A stretch of DNA of 64,000 nt from Rana temporaria (GCF_905171775.1 NC_053489.1:596606581-596670580); one strand, 5' to 3'. Shown: positions 10,889-23,131, counted from the stretch's first letter. Program-made: numbers and translations. The notes: generated by a model from the sequence alone, not told the origin.

Positions 10889-11409
10889 AGGAGCAGAAGC
10901 TTTGAGGCAACTTTGGACTTTTATGGTTCGGTAAAGACTCACATAAACAGTATATATAAAAAAGGATAAATGTATTAAAACAAAAACAGGGTATAAAATT
11001 TGTCTTTTAAAGCAAAGGTACAAAACACACAAATTGTTTAACGCTGAAGGAAGGAACTGTAAACATAGACATAGAGCCCTCCATATAGGGGGCTCCAATA
11101 GTTTGTTCCTTGTCAGTTACGTCTCTACAAGTTTTGCGGTCGAACCGCTTCTTCAGGAGTATATTATTTTCTTCTCTCAGAGTTTATATGTATGAGTATC
11201 TCTAAAATGTATATAATATCTACTGTACATATATACTGTACATTTCAACACAATAAAGGGGAGTACAAACATACAAAAAATTGGTTGCAAATATTTTGGA
11301 CAATTCGTGGTATCAGACAATCTGCCATAGTCAGGAACTCAAAAATCAATCAACCTAAATGCATAAAGTCTAACATAAAATTCAACCGCTTAGCTGCATC
11401 CCCTGCCTA

Positions 11410-11941
11410 CAGAATGAATATACAGAGTTTACCTGCAGGACAAGGACTTGAATCAATAGGACATCTGGACCCCGTCCAGATTGATGATTTGCTCATTATC
11501 TGGAGTTTTTGAATGTCAATGATTTTAATCTGAAATTCACTTATAATTTCAGTTCTAGTCAAATCTCCTTCCTGGATCTGACCATCACAATCAATGATAA
11601 AGATGAGCTAGTGACTGATCTGTATCGAAAACACAGCTCTGGCAATACTATTTTACATGCCTCTAGTCTACACCCGGCCCCACTGATTCGTAGTATAACC
11701 TGCGTCCAATATCTGCATTTACGCAGAAATTGTTCAACGGACAATGATTTTTTCATCCAGGCGGATCTTTTGAAAAATAGATTATTAGCCAGAGATCACT
11801 TCTAAGGAAGGCGTTCAACAAAGCCAGACTTAGATCTAGAACTGAACTTTTATATAAAATCCTTTTCCAAAACAGCTGCTCAGGCGGTCAAAATTGTTAC
11901 TCGATTTTCTGCTCATGAGTCATGTTTACAGACATCTATGT
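11410..11941 (+). pseudogene. PLE reverse transcriptase, C-terminal half, part 1
   Basis: Translation in shifting frames gives IDDLLIIW (PLE form of the YxDD catalytic block), then DFNLKFTYNFSSSQISFLDL, LYRKHSSGNTILHASSLHP, SITCVQYLHLRRNCS and KAFNKARLRSRTELL. These blocks and their order are characteristic of Penelope-like RTs. At least one frameshift (near 11510) and several stops make it non-functional. It is interrupted after TTTACAGACATCTATGT; the coding sequence resumes at 12912. Confidence 0.8.
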
Positions 11942-12894
11942 GAAAAATTGTGAAGATACTGCGCTGTCTACGTGAATATTAAATATGTGAATGCAAGCAG
12001 CTTAAAATGTGAGATACCCACAAACAAACTAGTACAAAGGAAAAATAGCTGTGCAACTAATGTGAATACTACAGTAGTGTTGATACAAATTATAATACCA
12101 TTTGGATGGAACAAATCGTTCGCCCATACATGAGATATTCAATAGGTTGTGAAAAATAAATCAAACGTGTGAGAGTCTATTCAAACAACAAAATATGCAT
12201 CCGATGGTAATTTGATAGTAGAAAAATTCCTTTTCCCATTCAAGCAGATAGTGACATCAAAAATGCAAGAACCTCAGAAAAGTGCATGGATAGATAGGAC
12301 ACCTCCACCTCTCAATCACACTGTCCCTTACCGGAAGGGAAGATCCCAACTAGAGATCTTCTGACAGCAGATGGCTTACTCCCCAGCCAGGGGGTTACGT
12401 GGCAGGATATCCAAGAGCCAAAACGTCTCCCTCAATAGACCGGTACTCGATGTTGATTGAAACCAGTATGGAGAAGAAAAAGGCTACATAGTGTGAACCC
12501 ATATAACAATTTATTAAAAAGATTAAAATCACACTTACAAGAATGTAGATAAAATTTGCTTGTGAAATTATAGCCGGCCGGCTAGCACAACACGTTCACT
12601 CCGGGACACAGTATGCGGTTTCTGGACGTGCTCCTATCTATCCATGCACTTTTCTGAGGTTCTTGCATTTTTGATGTCACTATCTGCTTGAATGGGAAAA
12701 GGAATTTTTCTACTATCAAATTACCATCGGATGCATATTTTGTTGTTTGAATAGACTCTCACACGTTTGATTTATTTTTCACAACCTATTAAATATCTCA
12801 TGTATGGGCGAACGATTTGTTCCATCCAAATGGTATTATACTTTGTATCAACACTACTGTAGTATTCACATTAGTTGCGCAGCTATTTTTCCTT
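11942..12894. mobile_element. Nested element with 264-bp inverted arms and 17-bp target duplication
   Basis: The same 17-bp sequence TTTACAGACATCTATGT flanks both ends (11925-11941 and 12895-12911). Removing one copy and the insert rejoins the outer PLE coding sequence. Inside, 12036-12299 and 12632-12895 are inverted copies at high identity around a 332-bp centre. The centre resembles PLE leader sequence (CAATTTATTAAAAAG, CACACTTACAAG), so this is probably a truncated PLE with inverted arms. No coding remains. Confidence 0.7.
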
Positions 12895-12911
12895 TTTACA
12901 GACATCTATGT

Positions 12912-13060
12912 CTCATCACTGGTATCTCTTGGCTGAAGACTCCATACGCTCAAAATATGTTCGACCAACATCAGAGTTGGTATTCAGATAAGCAACTTCC
13001 CTATGAGACACCTTAATGTTTAGTCACTACTCAAACACATCTGACCGCCCTCCTGGATCC
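12912..13060 (+). pseudogene. PLE reverse transcriptase, part 2 (after nested insertion)
   Basis: Reads SHHWYLLAEDSIRSKYVRP, then ELVFR and ATSL..T in frame with the segment before the insertion. This matches the connection between RT and the endonuclease region in PLEs (H-W-LL..D......RP...FR...SL.D). It stops near 13015 and is cut by the hAT MITE; the GIY-YIG domain is not present in this copy. Confidence 0.65.
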
Positions 13061-13067
13061 ACTAGGG

Positions 13068-13227
13068 CATGGGTGCTCAACCTGTGGCTCTCCAGCTGTT
13101 GCAGAACTTCAAGTCCCATCATGCCTCTGCCTTTGGGAGTCATGCTTGTAACAGTCAGTAGCTTGCAATGCCTCATGGGAATTGTAGTTCTGAAACAGCT
13201 GGAGAGCCACAGGTTGAGCACCCATGA
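13068..13227. mobile_element. 160-bp hAT-like MITE
   Basis: Nearly the whole element is TIR: CATGGGTGCTCAACCTGTGG at the left and its inverted copy at the right, with inner inverted CAGCTGTT / AACAGCTG-type blocks. ACTAGGG at 13061-13067 is repeated at 13228-13234; with the adjacent base this fits a diverged 8-bp hAT duplication. Confidence 0.8.
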
Positions 13228-13248
13228 ACTAGGGGTACATACCGATGT

Positions 13249-13251
<3 letters not shown>

Positions 13252-13301
<50 letters not shown>
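13252..13301. repeat. (TA)n microsatellite
   Basis: About 25 uninterrupted TA units inside the outer PLE, just before its right inverted arm. Confidence 0.95.
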
Positions 13302-13304
<3 letters not shown>

Positions 13305-13646
13305 TTATAGAGATACTCATAGATATAAACTCTAAGAGAAGAAAATAATATACTCCTGAAGAAACAGTTTGACCGCGAAACTTGTAGAGGCGTAACTGAC
13401 AATGGACAAACTATTGGACCCCCCCTATATGGAGGGCTCTACGTCTATGTTTACAGTTCCTTCCTTCAGAGTTAAATAATTTGTATGTTTTGTACCTTCA
13501 CTTTAAAGGACAAATTTTGTACCCTGTTTTTGTCTTGATAAATGTATACTTTTTCCTATACACTGTTTATGTGAGTCTTTACCATACCATGAAAGTCCAA
13601 AGTTGCCCTAAATCTTCTGCTCCTTTTTTGTTATTATGGACTTTTG

Positions 13647-14357
13647 GGGGCAGATTCACAAAGATCTGCACCGGCGCAGCGTATCTGAGATACGCTACGC
13701 CGCCGTAACTTACCTTGCTTTGGTTTGAATCCAGAAAGAATTTGCGCCGTAAGTTACGGTGGCGTAGTGTATCTCTCGCGGTGTAAGGACGCAGAATTCA
13801 AATGCGGCGAGTAGGGGGCATGTTTCATTTAAATGAAGCACGTCCCCGCGCAGAACGAACTGCGCATGCCCCGTCCGTCAAAACTCCCAGGGTGTATTGC
13901 TCCAAATGACGTCGCAAGGACGTCATTGTTTTCGGCGTGAACGTAAATGGCGTCCAGCCCCATTCACGGACGACGAAAATTTTTCAAAATTATACGCGGG
14001 AAAGACGGCCATACTTAACATTGAGTACGCCACCAGATAGCAGCTTTAACTATACGCTGGAAAAAGCGAAACGGAAACGACGTAAAAGAATGCGACGGCC
14101 GCTCGTACGTTTGTGGATCATCGGAAAAAGCTAATTTGCATACTCGCCGCAGATTAGGACGTGAACGCCACCCAGCGGCCGCCGTAAAATTGCATCTTAG
14201 ATCCGACGGCGTACTAAGGCGTACGCCTGTCGGATCTAACACAGATGCCATTGTATCTTGTTTGGTGGATACCAAAACAAAGATACGACGCGCAAAATTT
14301 GAAATTATGCGGCGTATCAACAGATACACCGGCATAATTTCTTTGAGGATCTGCCCC
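13647..14357. mobile_element. Harbinger-type MITE, complete, 711 bp
   Basis: Ends GGGGCAGATTCACAAAG / CTTTGAGGATCTGCCCC with 3-bp duplication TTG on both sides (13644-13646, 14358-14360). CpG-rich interior with ACGCCGCCGTAACTTA and CGTGAACGTAAATGG blocks shared with the other MITEs of this group. Open frames on both strands are by-products of low stop content in CpG-rich sequence. Confidence 0.8.
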
Positions 14358-14473
14358 TTGCTGTTTAGTTTCATACCTGAACAAGGACTGAGTGTGACTC
14401 ACGGAGCACAAGCACTTTATTTATATATCTTTTTATAGGATGTCACGCTTTATATATTCATAGCCTTTTATTT

Positions 14474-14496
14474 TATATATATATATATATATATAT
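14474..14496. repeat. (TA)n microsatellite
   Basis: Short uninterrupted TA array between two MITEs. Confidence 0.9.
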
Positions 14497-14582
14497 TTGC
14501 ACTAGCACTTGTTTTATTTAATGTACATTAGCGCTGCACAGTGTGTCATATATGTTGAGAATGTAAGCAATTTATAAACTAT

Positions 14583-15328
14583 GGGCCGGATTCAGAAAGC
14601 CCAGCGTAAATTTGTGCGGGCGCAGCGTATCTCAGATACGCTACGCCGCCATAACTTAGTGAGGCAGGTTCTGTATTCAGAAAGAACCTGCGCCCTAAGT
14701 TAAGGCGGCGTAGCGTATGTGGCCCGGCGTAAGCCGGCGGAATACAAATTATCCATGCAGTGGGCATGTTGTATGGTAATGAAGGCTGACCCCACGTAAA
14801 TGACGTTTTTGACTAACGGCACATGCGCCATCCGTGAATGTATCCCAGTGCGTATGCTCCAAATTACGCCAAATTACGCCACAAATAGTCAATGCTTTCG
14901 ACGTGAACATAACTTACGTGCAGCCCTATTCGCGAACCACTTACTTACGTAAACGACGGAAAATTCGATGCTGGCCCGACGTCCATACTTAACATTACGT
15001 ACGCCTCATATAGCAGGGGTAACTTTACGCCGGAAAACGGCTTACATAAACAATGTAAAAAAATGCGCTGGGCACACGTACGTTTCTGAATCAGCGTATC
15101 TACCTAATTTACATATTCTACGCATAAATCTACGGAAGCACCACCTAGCGGCCAGCGTAAATATGCAACTAAGATACGACGGCGTAAGAGACTTACGTCA
15201 GTCGGATCTTAGCCAAATTTCGGCGTATCTTGCTTTCTGAATACAGAAAGAAGATACGCCAACGCAGCTTAGAATTTACGCGGCGTATTAATAGATACGC
15301 CAACGTAAATTCTTTCTGAATCCGGCCC
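14583..15328. mobile_element. Harbinger-type MITE, complete, 746 bp
   Basis: Ends GGGCCGGATTCAGAAAG and CTTTCTGAATCCGGCCC are a 17-bp perfect TIR, flanked by TAT on both sides (14580-14582, 15329-15331). Shares internal blocks with the 13647 copy but is a distinct subfamily (CCGGATTCAG instead of CAGATTCACA). Confidence 0.85.
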
Positions 15329-15331
15329 TAT

Positions 15332-15921
15332 ATTTATAAAGCTATGTTGTTAAAAATAAAAACTCCTACTGTACACTATCGTTCTATGTCCTCTAATGCC
15401 TCATAAAACACCCAAAGTCTACATTGTTGTCTCTCTCCACCACTGTGTAATACAGGTCCCATACTAAAAATTGTTCAGCTCTTTTCTTCCTGGACATGTA
15501 AACATGATATCCTACACATGGTCATATGTCCCCTTCAGCAGCTTGTGATCAGAATATGTTATAATGGTAACAGATCACACTTAACTATTATGGCAATCTG
15601 CATGCCAAATTGCTGTTTTCTGCTCCTGGAAGCCAATTACAGAATTTGTTATAAGCCACGTACTAAATCTGCTGGGTTGTTTTGAAAAAAAGTAAAAAAT
15701 ACTGGTCAATCTCATTAAAAGGCATATGACTGAAAGCTCTAAAGCCCTGCTATCACAGGATCCTGATGAAGAACAACTGTTGACATTACATCCCAATGCT
15801 GCCAAAAATTAGGAGTGTAGATGCATAAAAAATACTTCAATTTGCACTGCAGTAATAGTGTACTGCTTTTTTAAAAGAAAATAAATACAATGCAATATTT
15901 AATGCAGTATATATTAAATAC

Positions 15922-16002
<81 letters not shown>

Positions 16003-18718
16003 TAAATATAAAAATTAAATAAATACATTAAATAATAAATAAATAAATATAATGCAGTAAATATTAAATATTTTACAAAAAAATAGTGTTTATTCATGAA
16101 GTTTCTCTTTTAGCTTTGTGGGGGGAAAAAAACTGTTTTTCAATTAAGCTATTAAATTATCATAGTAAACATACAGTATGCAAAATAACCCAGATTGCCA
16201 CTCGCTAACCTTACATAATAAATATATAAAAATATACATATATATAAATATATAAAAAAAATCACCTGCAATGCTGTTTCAAAGGCAAGAATTGTGCAGG
16301 TGGTAGTTGTTGAATATTTATTTGACAGGCACCTTTTTAGCAAAAGGAGCTAAGGATTCAGCAGGAACTGGTGTGGATGCACCTGAGCAATAAGCATTTC
16401 AGCTTTGATGCTGTTACTTGTCAATTCCAATGCTAATAAAATACTTTTTTGGATTAACTAAATCAGATGCAGGTGATGAATAAAAAAAAAAGTATTTTAT
16501 GGGTGATTGAATGAAAAGGAGATGAGGTCTTCTAGCCTGTTTGCCAAATTCAACCCCCACACCCCACACCTAATCCTAATATAAGCACTAGACATAACCC
16601 TTAAAGTTACCCTAACAAGTAAACCGTTTTTTTTTTTTTTTTTTTTTTTTAGTTTAAGTGCCAAGGCACATTTATGTGTTTCAGAAGAGTACTGTGTCTA
16701 ATTAGACTGAAACATTTAAACACATGCACATAAGACCAATCCTTGATGTATCTCCATGTGGAGGGCATTTGCATCCAAATTGGAAACAGTAATTTTGCAT
16801 CAGGCCTAAATGCATTGGACATAACAGTTGAGCAAGGGCATAGCTGAGGCATCATCCTTCAGCAGTTAAAAAAGTAAAAAAAAAACACAAACTCCTTAAA
16901 TTAAAATTAAAACCAGGTGGGAAGGAGCCTTACATTTAGAATAGATGGTTGTGCAAACTCCCCAAGAAAGCAAAAATAATAGTAATTGAATTTAAAGGAC
17001 CAGGATAGCTGTGCTATTAAAAAAAATCTGTACTTGGGAAATGCGTAGGTTGCCATTGTTGACCTCTCACTTTATGACTCACATCAACCCACAAGTTTCA
17101 AAAAGTTCTCACTAACTGGAATTACAACTAGCATTTTTAGGAGGTAGAAAATGGCACACTATATATCTCTTTAGAAATACGTTTTCTTTCAGCTTATTCA
17201 ATTGAAGACTATAGATATCAGCAAAACATTTGATTGTGTAATGCTTCAAATGTAATAAATATTTGAAGCTTCATTGTACTACTATATATCAAAACCTGAA
17301 AAAGGCTGGGGACCACTGTACTGATTAGTATGCTTTCAGCCCCTTTCTATCCCATACTGGACTATTATACTGTCAGTCCTTACACTTACATTGTCATATA
17401 GTTATTTAGGTAGGGTAGAGCAAGGGAATTCTACAGACCAAGCAAGTGGGTAAGTCAATTCTCTCTGCATTAATATCTGACATAGTTGTCTAAAAGCTGA
17501 AAGCACAATTCATATTGCAGTTCAGTACAATAATGAACAAGAAAGTATTTGATGTGATCTTTTTTTCTAATAAGGCCCATACACTGTTCTTAGCAATGAC
17601 TCAAATTTCAATGTAGCCTAATAATATAATTATATTAAACAACACTATTAAAATGTTTGTTTTTGTTCAGTCAAAACTACTTTATCCATATATTGCAATG
17701 CATGAAATAATAAATCAACCATTGTGGCACTTGTTTTTCTTAATCCCTTGTATCTAATTATATATAAGGCCTGTTTAGTCCAGAAAACTACCTACCAGCA
17801 ATGACAACTTTATATTAGAAGGTTCTTTTTTTAAGTAATAACAAAAAATTGAGTTCATGGAGGTTATTGTCACCATGGAAACTGAAGCTCTTTATCTAAA
17901 ACTGCAGAAAACAAAGTGAAAGCGTAGCGGAGTTCTGGTGCTCATATAGTGCCCTAACTATGACCTCAGCTTTGCTGAAAATTGTCCGATCTCCAGACAA
18001 ATGAGTTATGATTTTTTTTAAGAAGGTTTAATACTAGTCTTGCAGAGCAGCTTTTAATCTAAAAGTTAGAATCATACAACCTTGTCTTTTAACTTGGGTT
18101 CTCTGCACTATATTTTGATTTCAGTGAGCATTTGGAGAAACACCACAATATATTAGATGGAATTTGAACTCTAATGCAGTTGTCCGAGTTTTACCTTCAA
18201 ATGCTTCTGGCAGCAGCTAAATAACAAACTGTTAAAGTAAGCAGGCTGCTTATGTAAACAAATAAAAGTTGCATTTCCTCAAGAACATCTCACCTTTCAC
18301 ATCAGCTGAAGCTTTTTGCCAAATATGTCCCCATTATTACGCCGCACACACTCTAAGGCTTGTTTACACTGGTGAATTGCCAAAGCACATTACTGATATC
18401 TGGCGTGAACTAAGAATGCAAGACCAGTCCTTTTTACATCAATTAAACTGGTAAGCATTCAAGTACTGGACCAGTGCATGTTGGGGAAAAAAAACAAAGA
18501 AAACCTTTATATACCTTTTCCCATTCATTTGTACCATTCCCATTTTGCATATAATAGTAAAAAGGAACAATAATAAAAACATGAAGTAAAGAGACAGACA
18601 CAAGTTTTAAGTTTAATGGTCAATTCTCTTGGACAGGGCGTTTCTTTAAGGGGTAACCTCAAATTTTAACAGTCCAAAATTGGCCAAAATAAAACTAGGC
18701 ATAACCTTAGAAACACAT
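15332..18718. other. Unique AT-rich DNA, no gene recognised
   Basis: Contains an (AAT)n array at 15924-15998 and a T run at 16627-16650. I see no domain-bearing ORF and no convincing exon with both splice sites. It probably represents intron or intergenic sequence. Confidence 0.5.
15924..15998. repeat. (TAA)n microsatellite
   Basis: About 25 units of TAA without interruption, followed by degenerate AAATA sequence. Confidence 0.95.
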
Positions 18719-19313
18719 GGGGCAGATCCACATACATACACTGCGCCCGGCGCAGATGTAAGATACGCTACGCCGCTGTAACTTTGGTTTGAATCCTCAA
18801 CGAATTAGCGCCGTAAGTTACGGCCTGCGTAGTGTATCTCTCGTGGCGGAATTCAAATTGGGCGGGTAGGGGGGCGTGTTTCATTTAAATGAAGCGCGTC
18901 CCCGTGCCGAACGAACTGCACATGCGCCGTTCGTAAAAACTCCCAGGGTGCATTGCTCCAAATGACGTTGCAAGGACGTCATTGTTTTCAACGTGAACGT
19001 AAATGGCGTCCAGCCCCATTCACGGATGACTTACGCAAACGACGTACATTTTTTTTAATTAGATGCGGGAACGACGGCCATACTTAATATTGAGTACGCC
19101 ACCATATAGCAGCTTAATTATACGCCGGAAAAAAACGTACGTTCCTGGATCGTCGGAAATAGCTAATTTGCATACTCGGCGCGGATTACGACGTGAACGC
19201 CACCTAGTGGACGCCGAAAAATTGGATACCAAAACAAAGATACGACGCGCAAAATTTGAAATTACGCGGCGTATCAAGAGATACGCCACGTAATTTCTTT
19301 GAGAAACTGCCCC
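18719..19313. mobile_element. Harbinger-type MITE, 595 bp
   Basis: Ends GGGGCAGATCCACA and GAAACTGCCCC, bounded by ACAT on both sides. Internal blocks match 13647-14357 closely (for example CCAGCCCCATTCACGGA), with deletions. The GGGGCAGATCCAC end is the same as that of the transposase-bearing element at 52224. Confidence 0.75.
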
Positions 19314-19317
19314 ACAT

Positions 19318-20104
19318 GCCTCTAAATAACCAAATCTATCAAATATATATCACAATGTCCATTGATAGGAGACTGAATGACTGACACCCACTAAACAACA
19401 CTTAACATAACAATTAAACAGCAATATAGGGGGTGGTTGGGAGCCGTGGTCCAGTTGCTCTTCTGGTAGCCCCTTGGCAGAGTATGGGGATGAGTGGCTT
19501 TATAGCAGCAGGAGAGTGGGATTGCATAAATCACCAAAATCCTCCAATCACCACCTGTTCCTTGGGGAAAAGGCAGCTTGCAGAAACCAATGGCAACCTT
19601 GAAAATAGTAAGGAGAAAGGGAAGGAGAACAATGCACCCTTTATACTGTCCCATGGGGGTCCCTACATTTTCAGGGAACTCAGTTCTTGTAGTCTAGTGA
19701 GGGTTTTTGCTTTTCTTAAATCTCTTTTAGACATATACACCTACTTGTCTTTATTGCAAATAATCATAACATCCAACATATTTGCTGCTTTTTTTAATGT
19801 CTGGAAAGTTGACATAGGTTCACCCTTAAGCCAGCCTGCCATACCTGTATTGAAATTCAGCTGGTTCAGTAGGGACCGTATGTATGGGTAGGCTGATGGG
19901 TACAATCAGCCTGTCAGATTTTTCTAAATATGATTACTACCAGCACTATAGCTGCTAGCAGTAATCATTGTATTCTGGTGGAGGGAAAGAAAATTGATTC
20001 ATCTACGACTTGCTTTAGATTCTGCAAGAATGTCTCTAACATCAGTTTAGCCAGTGTTTGTACTGTTTTGATAAAAATGTGGTTGTGATTTGTATGGGTG
20101 TCTC
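19318..20104. other. No gene recognised
   Basis: An open frame at 19433-19891 shows no domain, repeat or splice context that would support it. Confidence 0.45.
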
Positions 20105-20985
20105 TTAACCCCCTTGGCGGTAAACCCGAGCGTGACTCGGGGTTGGTTTTTCATGTTAAGATCGGTATCCCCGAGTCACGCTCGGGGTAGATGTGCAGAG
20201 TGTGCAGCGGCGCGGCTTACCTTCTCGCTGGATCCACAGGCAAGTTACTTACCTTGTCCCTGGATCCAGCGATGCCACCCCGCTGTGTGAGCGAGCGGGA
20301 CCTCCTCGCTCGATTCACAGTGTCCCCGTGTGCCGGCGATCTCCGTTCCCTGCGATGTTACGACGCACGGGAGCGGAGGACGGTGCCAAATTCAAAAAAG
20401 TAAACAAACACTTTACATACAGTATACTGTAATCTTATAGATTACAGTACTGTATGTAAAAAATACACACCCCCCTTGTCCCTAGTGGTCTGCCACTTTT
20501 ATATAATAAAAAATGTTCTTTCTGCCTAAAAACTGTAGATTGTCCAAAAGTGTCCCTTTATGTCAAAAATGGTTTTAGATCAGCTAGAAAACAGCGATAA
20601 TACATTATAATCACTTGCAGAATTGTGCGATAGCGATTTGTGGGGAAATTCGTCATAAAAAAAATAAAATAATGACAGCGACAATTCTGCAACTGAGCAA
20701 ATTTCAGTGATTTTGAGTTGATTACATTATTGAATAATTTTTATTATAATTATATTATTATTTGTTATAATTATTTATAATTATTTATTATATTATAATT
20801 TATAATTTTGTTTTAAAAAAAAAATCATACCCGGGATGCCTACAAGACTCTTGCTTGGTCAGATTTAAGTGAGTTATTTCTAAAAATTACAGGCCTACAG
20901 TATAAAACTCCAAATTTCCTTGCAAAATAATTGTACCGCTTTTGGTACGTAATTCCAGACAGAATCATACCGCCAGGGAGGTTAA
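20105..20985 (+). mobile_element. TTAA-flanked MITE (piggyBac-like), copy A
   Basis: Flanked by TTAA at 20105-20108 and 20982-20985, with ends CCCCCTTGGCGGTA and ACCGCCAGGGAGG. Subterminal inverted pairs CCGAGCGTGACTCGG and CCGAGTCACGCTCGG lie near the left end. The interior has a palindromic TACAGTATACTGTAATC / GATTACAGTACTGTA block and a long AT-rich part. No transposase. Copy B at 25007-25879 lies in the opposite orientation. Confidence 0.75.
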
Positions 20986-21565
20986 ACAACTTTCTCTAAT
21001 GGGACGTTAATGCATCACCCAGTTTCAGTCCACTGATCAATGTGTACAGTGACTCATACAAAATGACAATCCCCCAAAAATGCAAAAACTTGTATTAGTC
21101 CCTACTGACATTTAGAGATGTACTGAAACTGGAAAGTGCTGTGTATGGCATCCCATCAGTTTCTAACTTCAGCTTATTCAATTAAGGTTTGACTAAAAAA
21201 AAAAATGGAAGCTGATAGATTTCTATGCAGAACTACAGCAGATTTTGCACTCTCCAGTTTTAGTAAATCAACCCTTTAGTGTTTCATGCTTTATTTATTT
21301 TTTCTCTACACAATTATAAAAGTATGTTTTCCTTTTTTTTGTCAGTAATACATGCATCTGTATGGTTTATGTTAAATGTCCACATTTAGTTTTTATAACA
21401 TGTGATATAATAACACTTGGTGCCAACAAAATCATGCAGACAATATATAATAACAGAGCTCAGTAAAGCTATTTTCACAATGCCACTAAAATTATTAGGA
21501 TGGAACACTTCTAGGAGACCAAAAGGTTAAAGGTAAGGGTGTTGTATGAGTGTCTTATGTACTTA
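20986..21565. other. No gene recognised
   Basis: AT-rich sequence without coding signal or identifiable repeat. Confidence 0.5.
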
Positions 21566-21866
21566 ACCACTTAAGCCCCGGACCATTATGTAGTTAAAGG
21601 ACCAGGCCCCTTTTTGCGATTCGGCACTGTGTTGCTTTAACTGACAATTGCGTGGTCGTGCGACGTGGCTCCCAAACAAAATTGACGTCCTTTTTTTGCC
21701 ACAAATAGAGCTTTCTTTTGGTGGTATTTGATCACCTCTGTGATTTTTATTTTTTGCACTATAACATAAAAAATGGTGCACTTTTTTGCACTATAAACAA
21801 AAATAAAGTGACAATTTTGAAAAAAATTCTATATTTTTAAATTTTTGCTATAATAAATATCCCCCA

Positions 21867-21932
<66 letters not shown>

Positions 21933-22602
21933 GTTTTTTCCTCAGTTTAGGCCAATACGTATTCTTCTACATATTTTTGGCAAAAAAATTCGCAATAAGT
22001 GTTTATTGGTTTGGGCAAAAGTTATAGCGTCTACAAAATAGGGGATAGTTTAATTTTTTATTAATAATTTTTTTTTTTACTAGTAATGGCGGCGATCAGC
22101 GATTTTTATTGTGACTGCGACATTATAGAGGACACATCTGACACTTTTGACACTATTTTGGGATCATTTTTACAACAAACAGTGCTATAAAAATTCACTG
22201 ATTACTGTGAAAATTACACTGGCAGTGGAGGGGTTAACTGTTCCCTAATGTGTGTTTCTTACTGTAGGGAGGCGTGGCTGGGCGTGTGACGTCACTGATC
22301 GTCGTTCCCTATGACAGGGAACAGACAATCAGTGACAGGCTCACTAGGAAGCACGGGGAGAGGTTTGTTTACACTTACCTCTCCCCGTTCTTCATCTCTG
22401 TGACCAGATCGCGGGACACCGGCGGCAATCGGGTCTGCGGGTCCTGCGGGCGCGGTCACAGAGCACAGGACTGAGTCGCGAGCGTGTCGCCAGTGGCGCG
22501 CTCACGACCCACGGCTGGGCTTCTTAAAGGGGACGTACCTGTACGTCCATATGGCCAGCCATGCCATTCTGCCAACATATTTAGTCGTGCGGTGGTCATT
22601 AA
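21566..22602. mobile_element. TTAA-type non-autonomous DNA transposon
   Basis: Starts TTAACCACTTAAGCCCCGGA and ends GTGGTCATTAA. It has an AT-rich left half with a (TA)n array (21869-21926) and a GC-rich right half. Short hairpins such as GTTCCCTATGACAGGGAAC (22303-22321) and GGGGAGAGG / CCTCTCCCC occur. No transposase. The right boundary is less certain than the left. Confidence 0.55.
21869..21926. repeat. (TA)n microsatellite
   Basis: About 28 TA units inside the TTAA-type element. Confidence 0.95.
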
Positions 22603-22618
22603 AGCGGGGGTTAATCAG

Positions 22619-23131
22619 TTAAAGCGGGGGTTCACCCTAAAAAAAAATTCTAACATTACATTAAGCCGAGCTATGAGAATGACATTATGCTGACCTTTTT
22701 TATTATCTTGCCGTACATACCCTTTTATCTATATTCTCACTGCGGCTTCCGGGTATGTAATCCTGCGGGACTGGGTGTCCCTATTCACATGCTAATTGAT
22801 TGACATGCTTCCCACCGGCGCATACAGTGCATCACGAGTTGCCGAAAGAAGCCGAACGTCGGTGCGCAGGCGCCGTATAGAGCCGACTCGCAGTCGGGCT
22901 TCTTTCGGCAACTCGTGACGCGCTGTATGCGCCGGTGGGAAGCATGTCAATCAATTAGCATGTGAATAGGAACGCCCAGTCCCGCAGGATTACATACCCA
23001 GAAGCCGCGGTGAAAATATAGATAAAACGGTATGTACGGCAAGATAATAATAAAGGTCAGCATAATGTAATTCTCACAACTCGGCTCAATGTAATGTTAG
23101 AATTTTTTTTTAGGGTGAACCCCCGCTTTAA
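22619..23131. mobile_element. Near-perfect palindromic TTAA MITE, copy A (~513 bp)
   Basis: TTAA flanks both sides and the first ~240 bp is the inverted complement of the last ~240 bp (ends AGCGGGGGTTCACCC). Only a central stretch around 22860-22885 (TGCGCAGGCGCCGTATAG) is not palindromic. The same centre and ends recur in copy B at 51143-51659. No coding. Confidence 0.85.

Larger units (their letters stand above)
10889..13624 (+). mobile_element. Penelope-like element with ~315-bp inverted terminal arms
   Basis: Arms 10889-11203 and 13309-13624 are inverted copies at high identity, flanking a plus-strand PLE reverse transcriptase remnant. Inverted or direct pseudo-LTRs are an established PLE feature. 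Each arm carries the CTGAAGAA..GACCGC(G/A)AAAC motif (minus 11125-11156; plus 13356-13387). The body is broken by a 953-bp insertion (11942-12894), a 160-bp hAT MITE (13068-13227) and a (TA)n array. Confidence 0.75.

Noticed and set aside
13937..14438. Long open frames on both strands in CpG-rich sequence
   Set aside because: They fall in the Harbinger-type MITE and its flank; low stop content due to base composition.
15837..16097. Tyr-rich reading frame (poly-Y)
   Set aside because: Pure translation of the (TAA)n microsatellite on the minus strand.
19433..19891. 152-codon open frame as a host gene
   Set aside because: No domain, no splice sites, composition like surrounding non-coding DNA.
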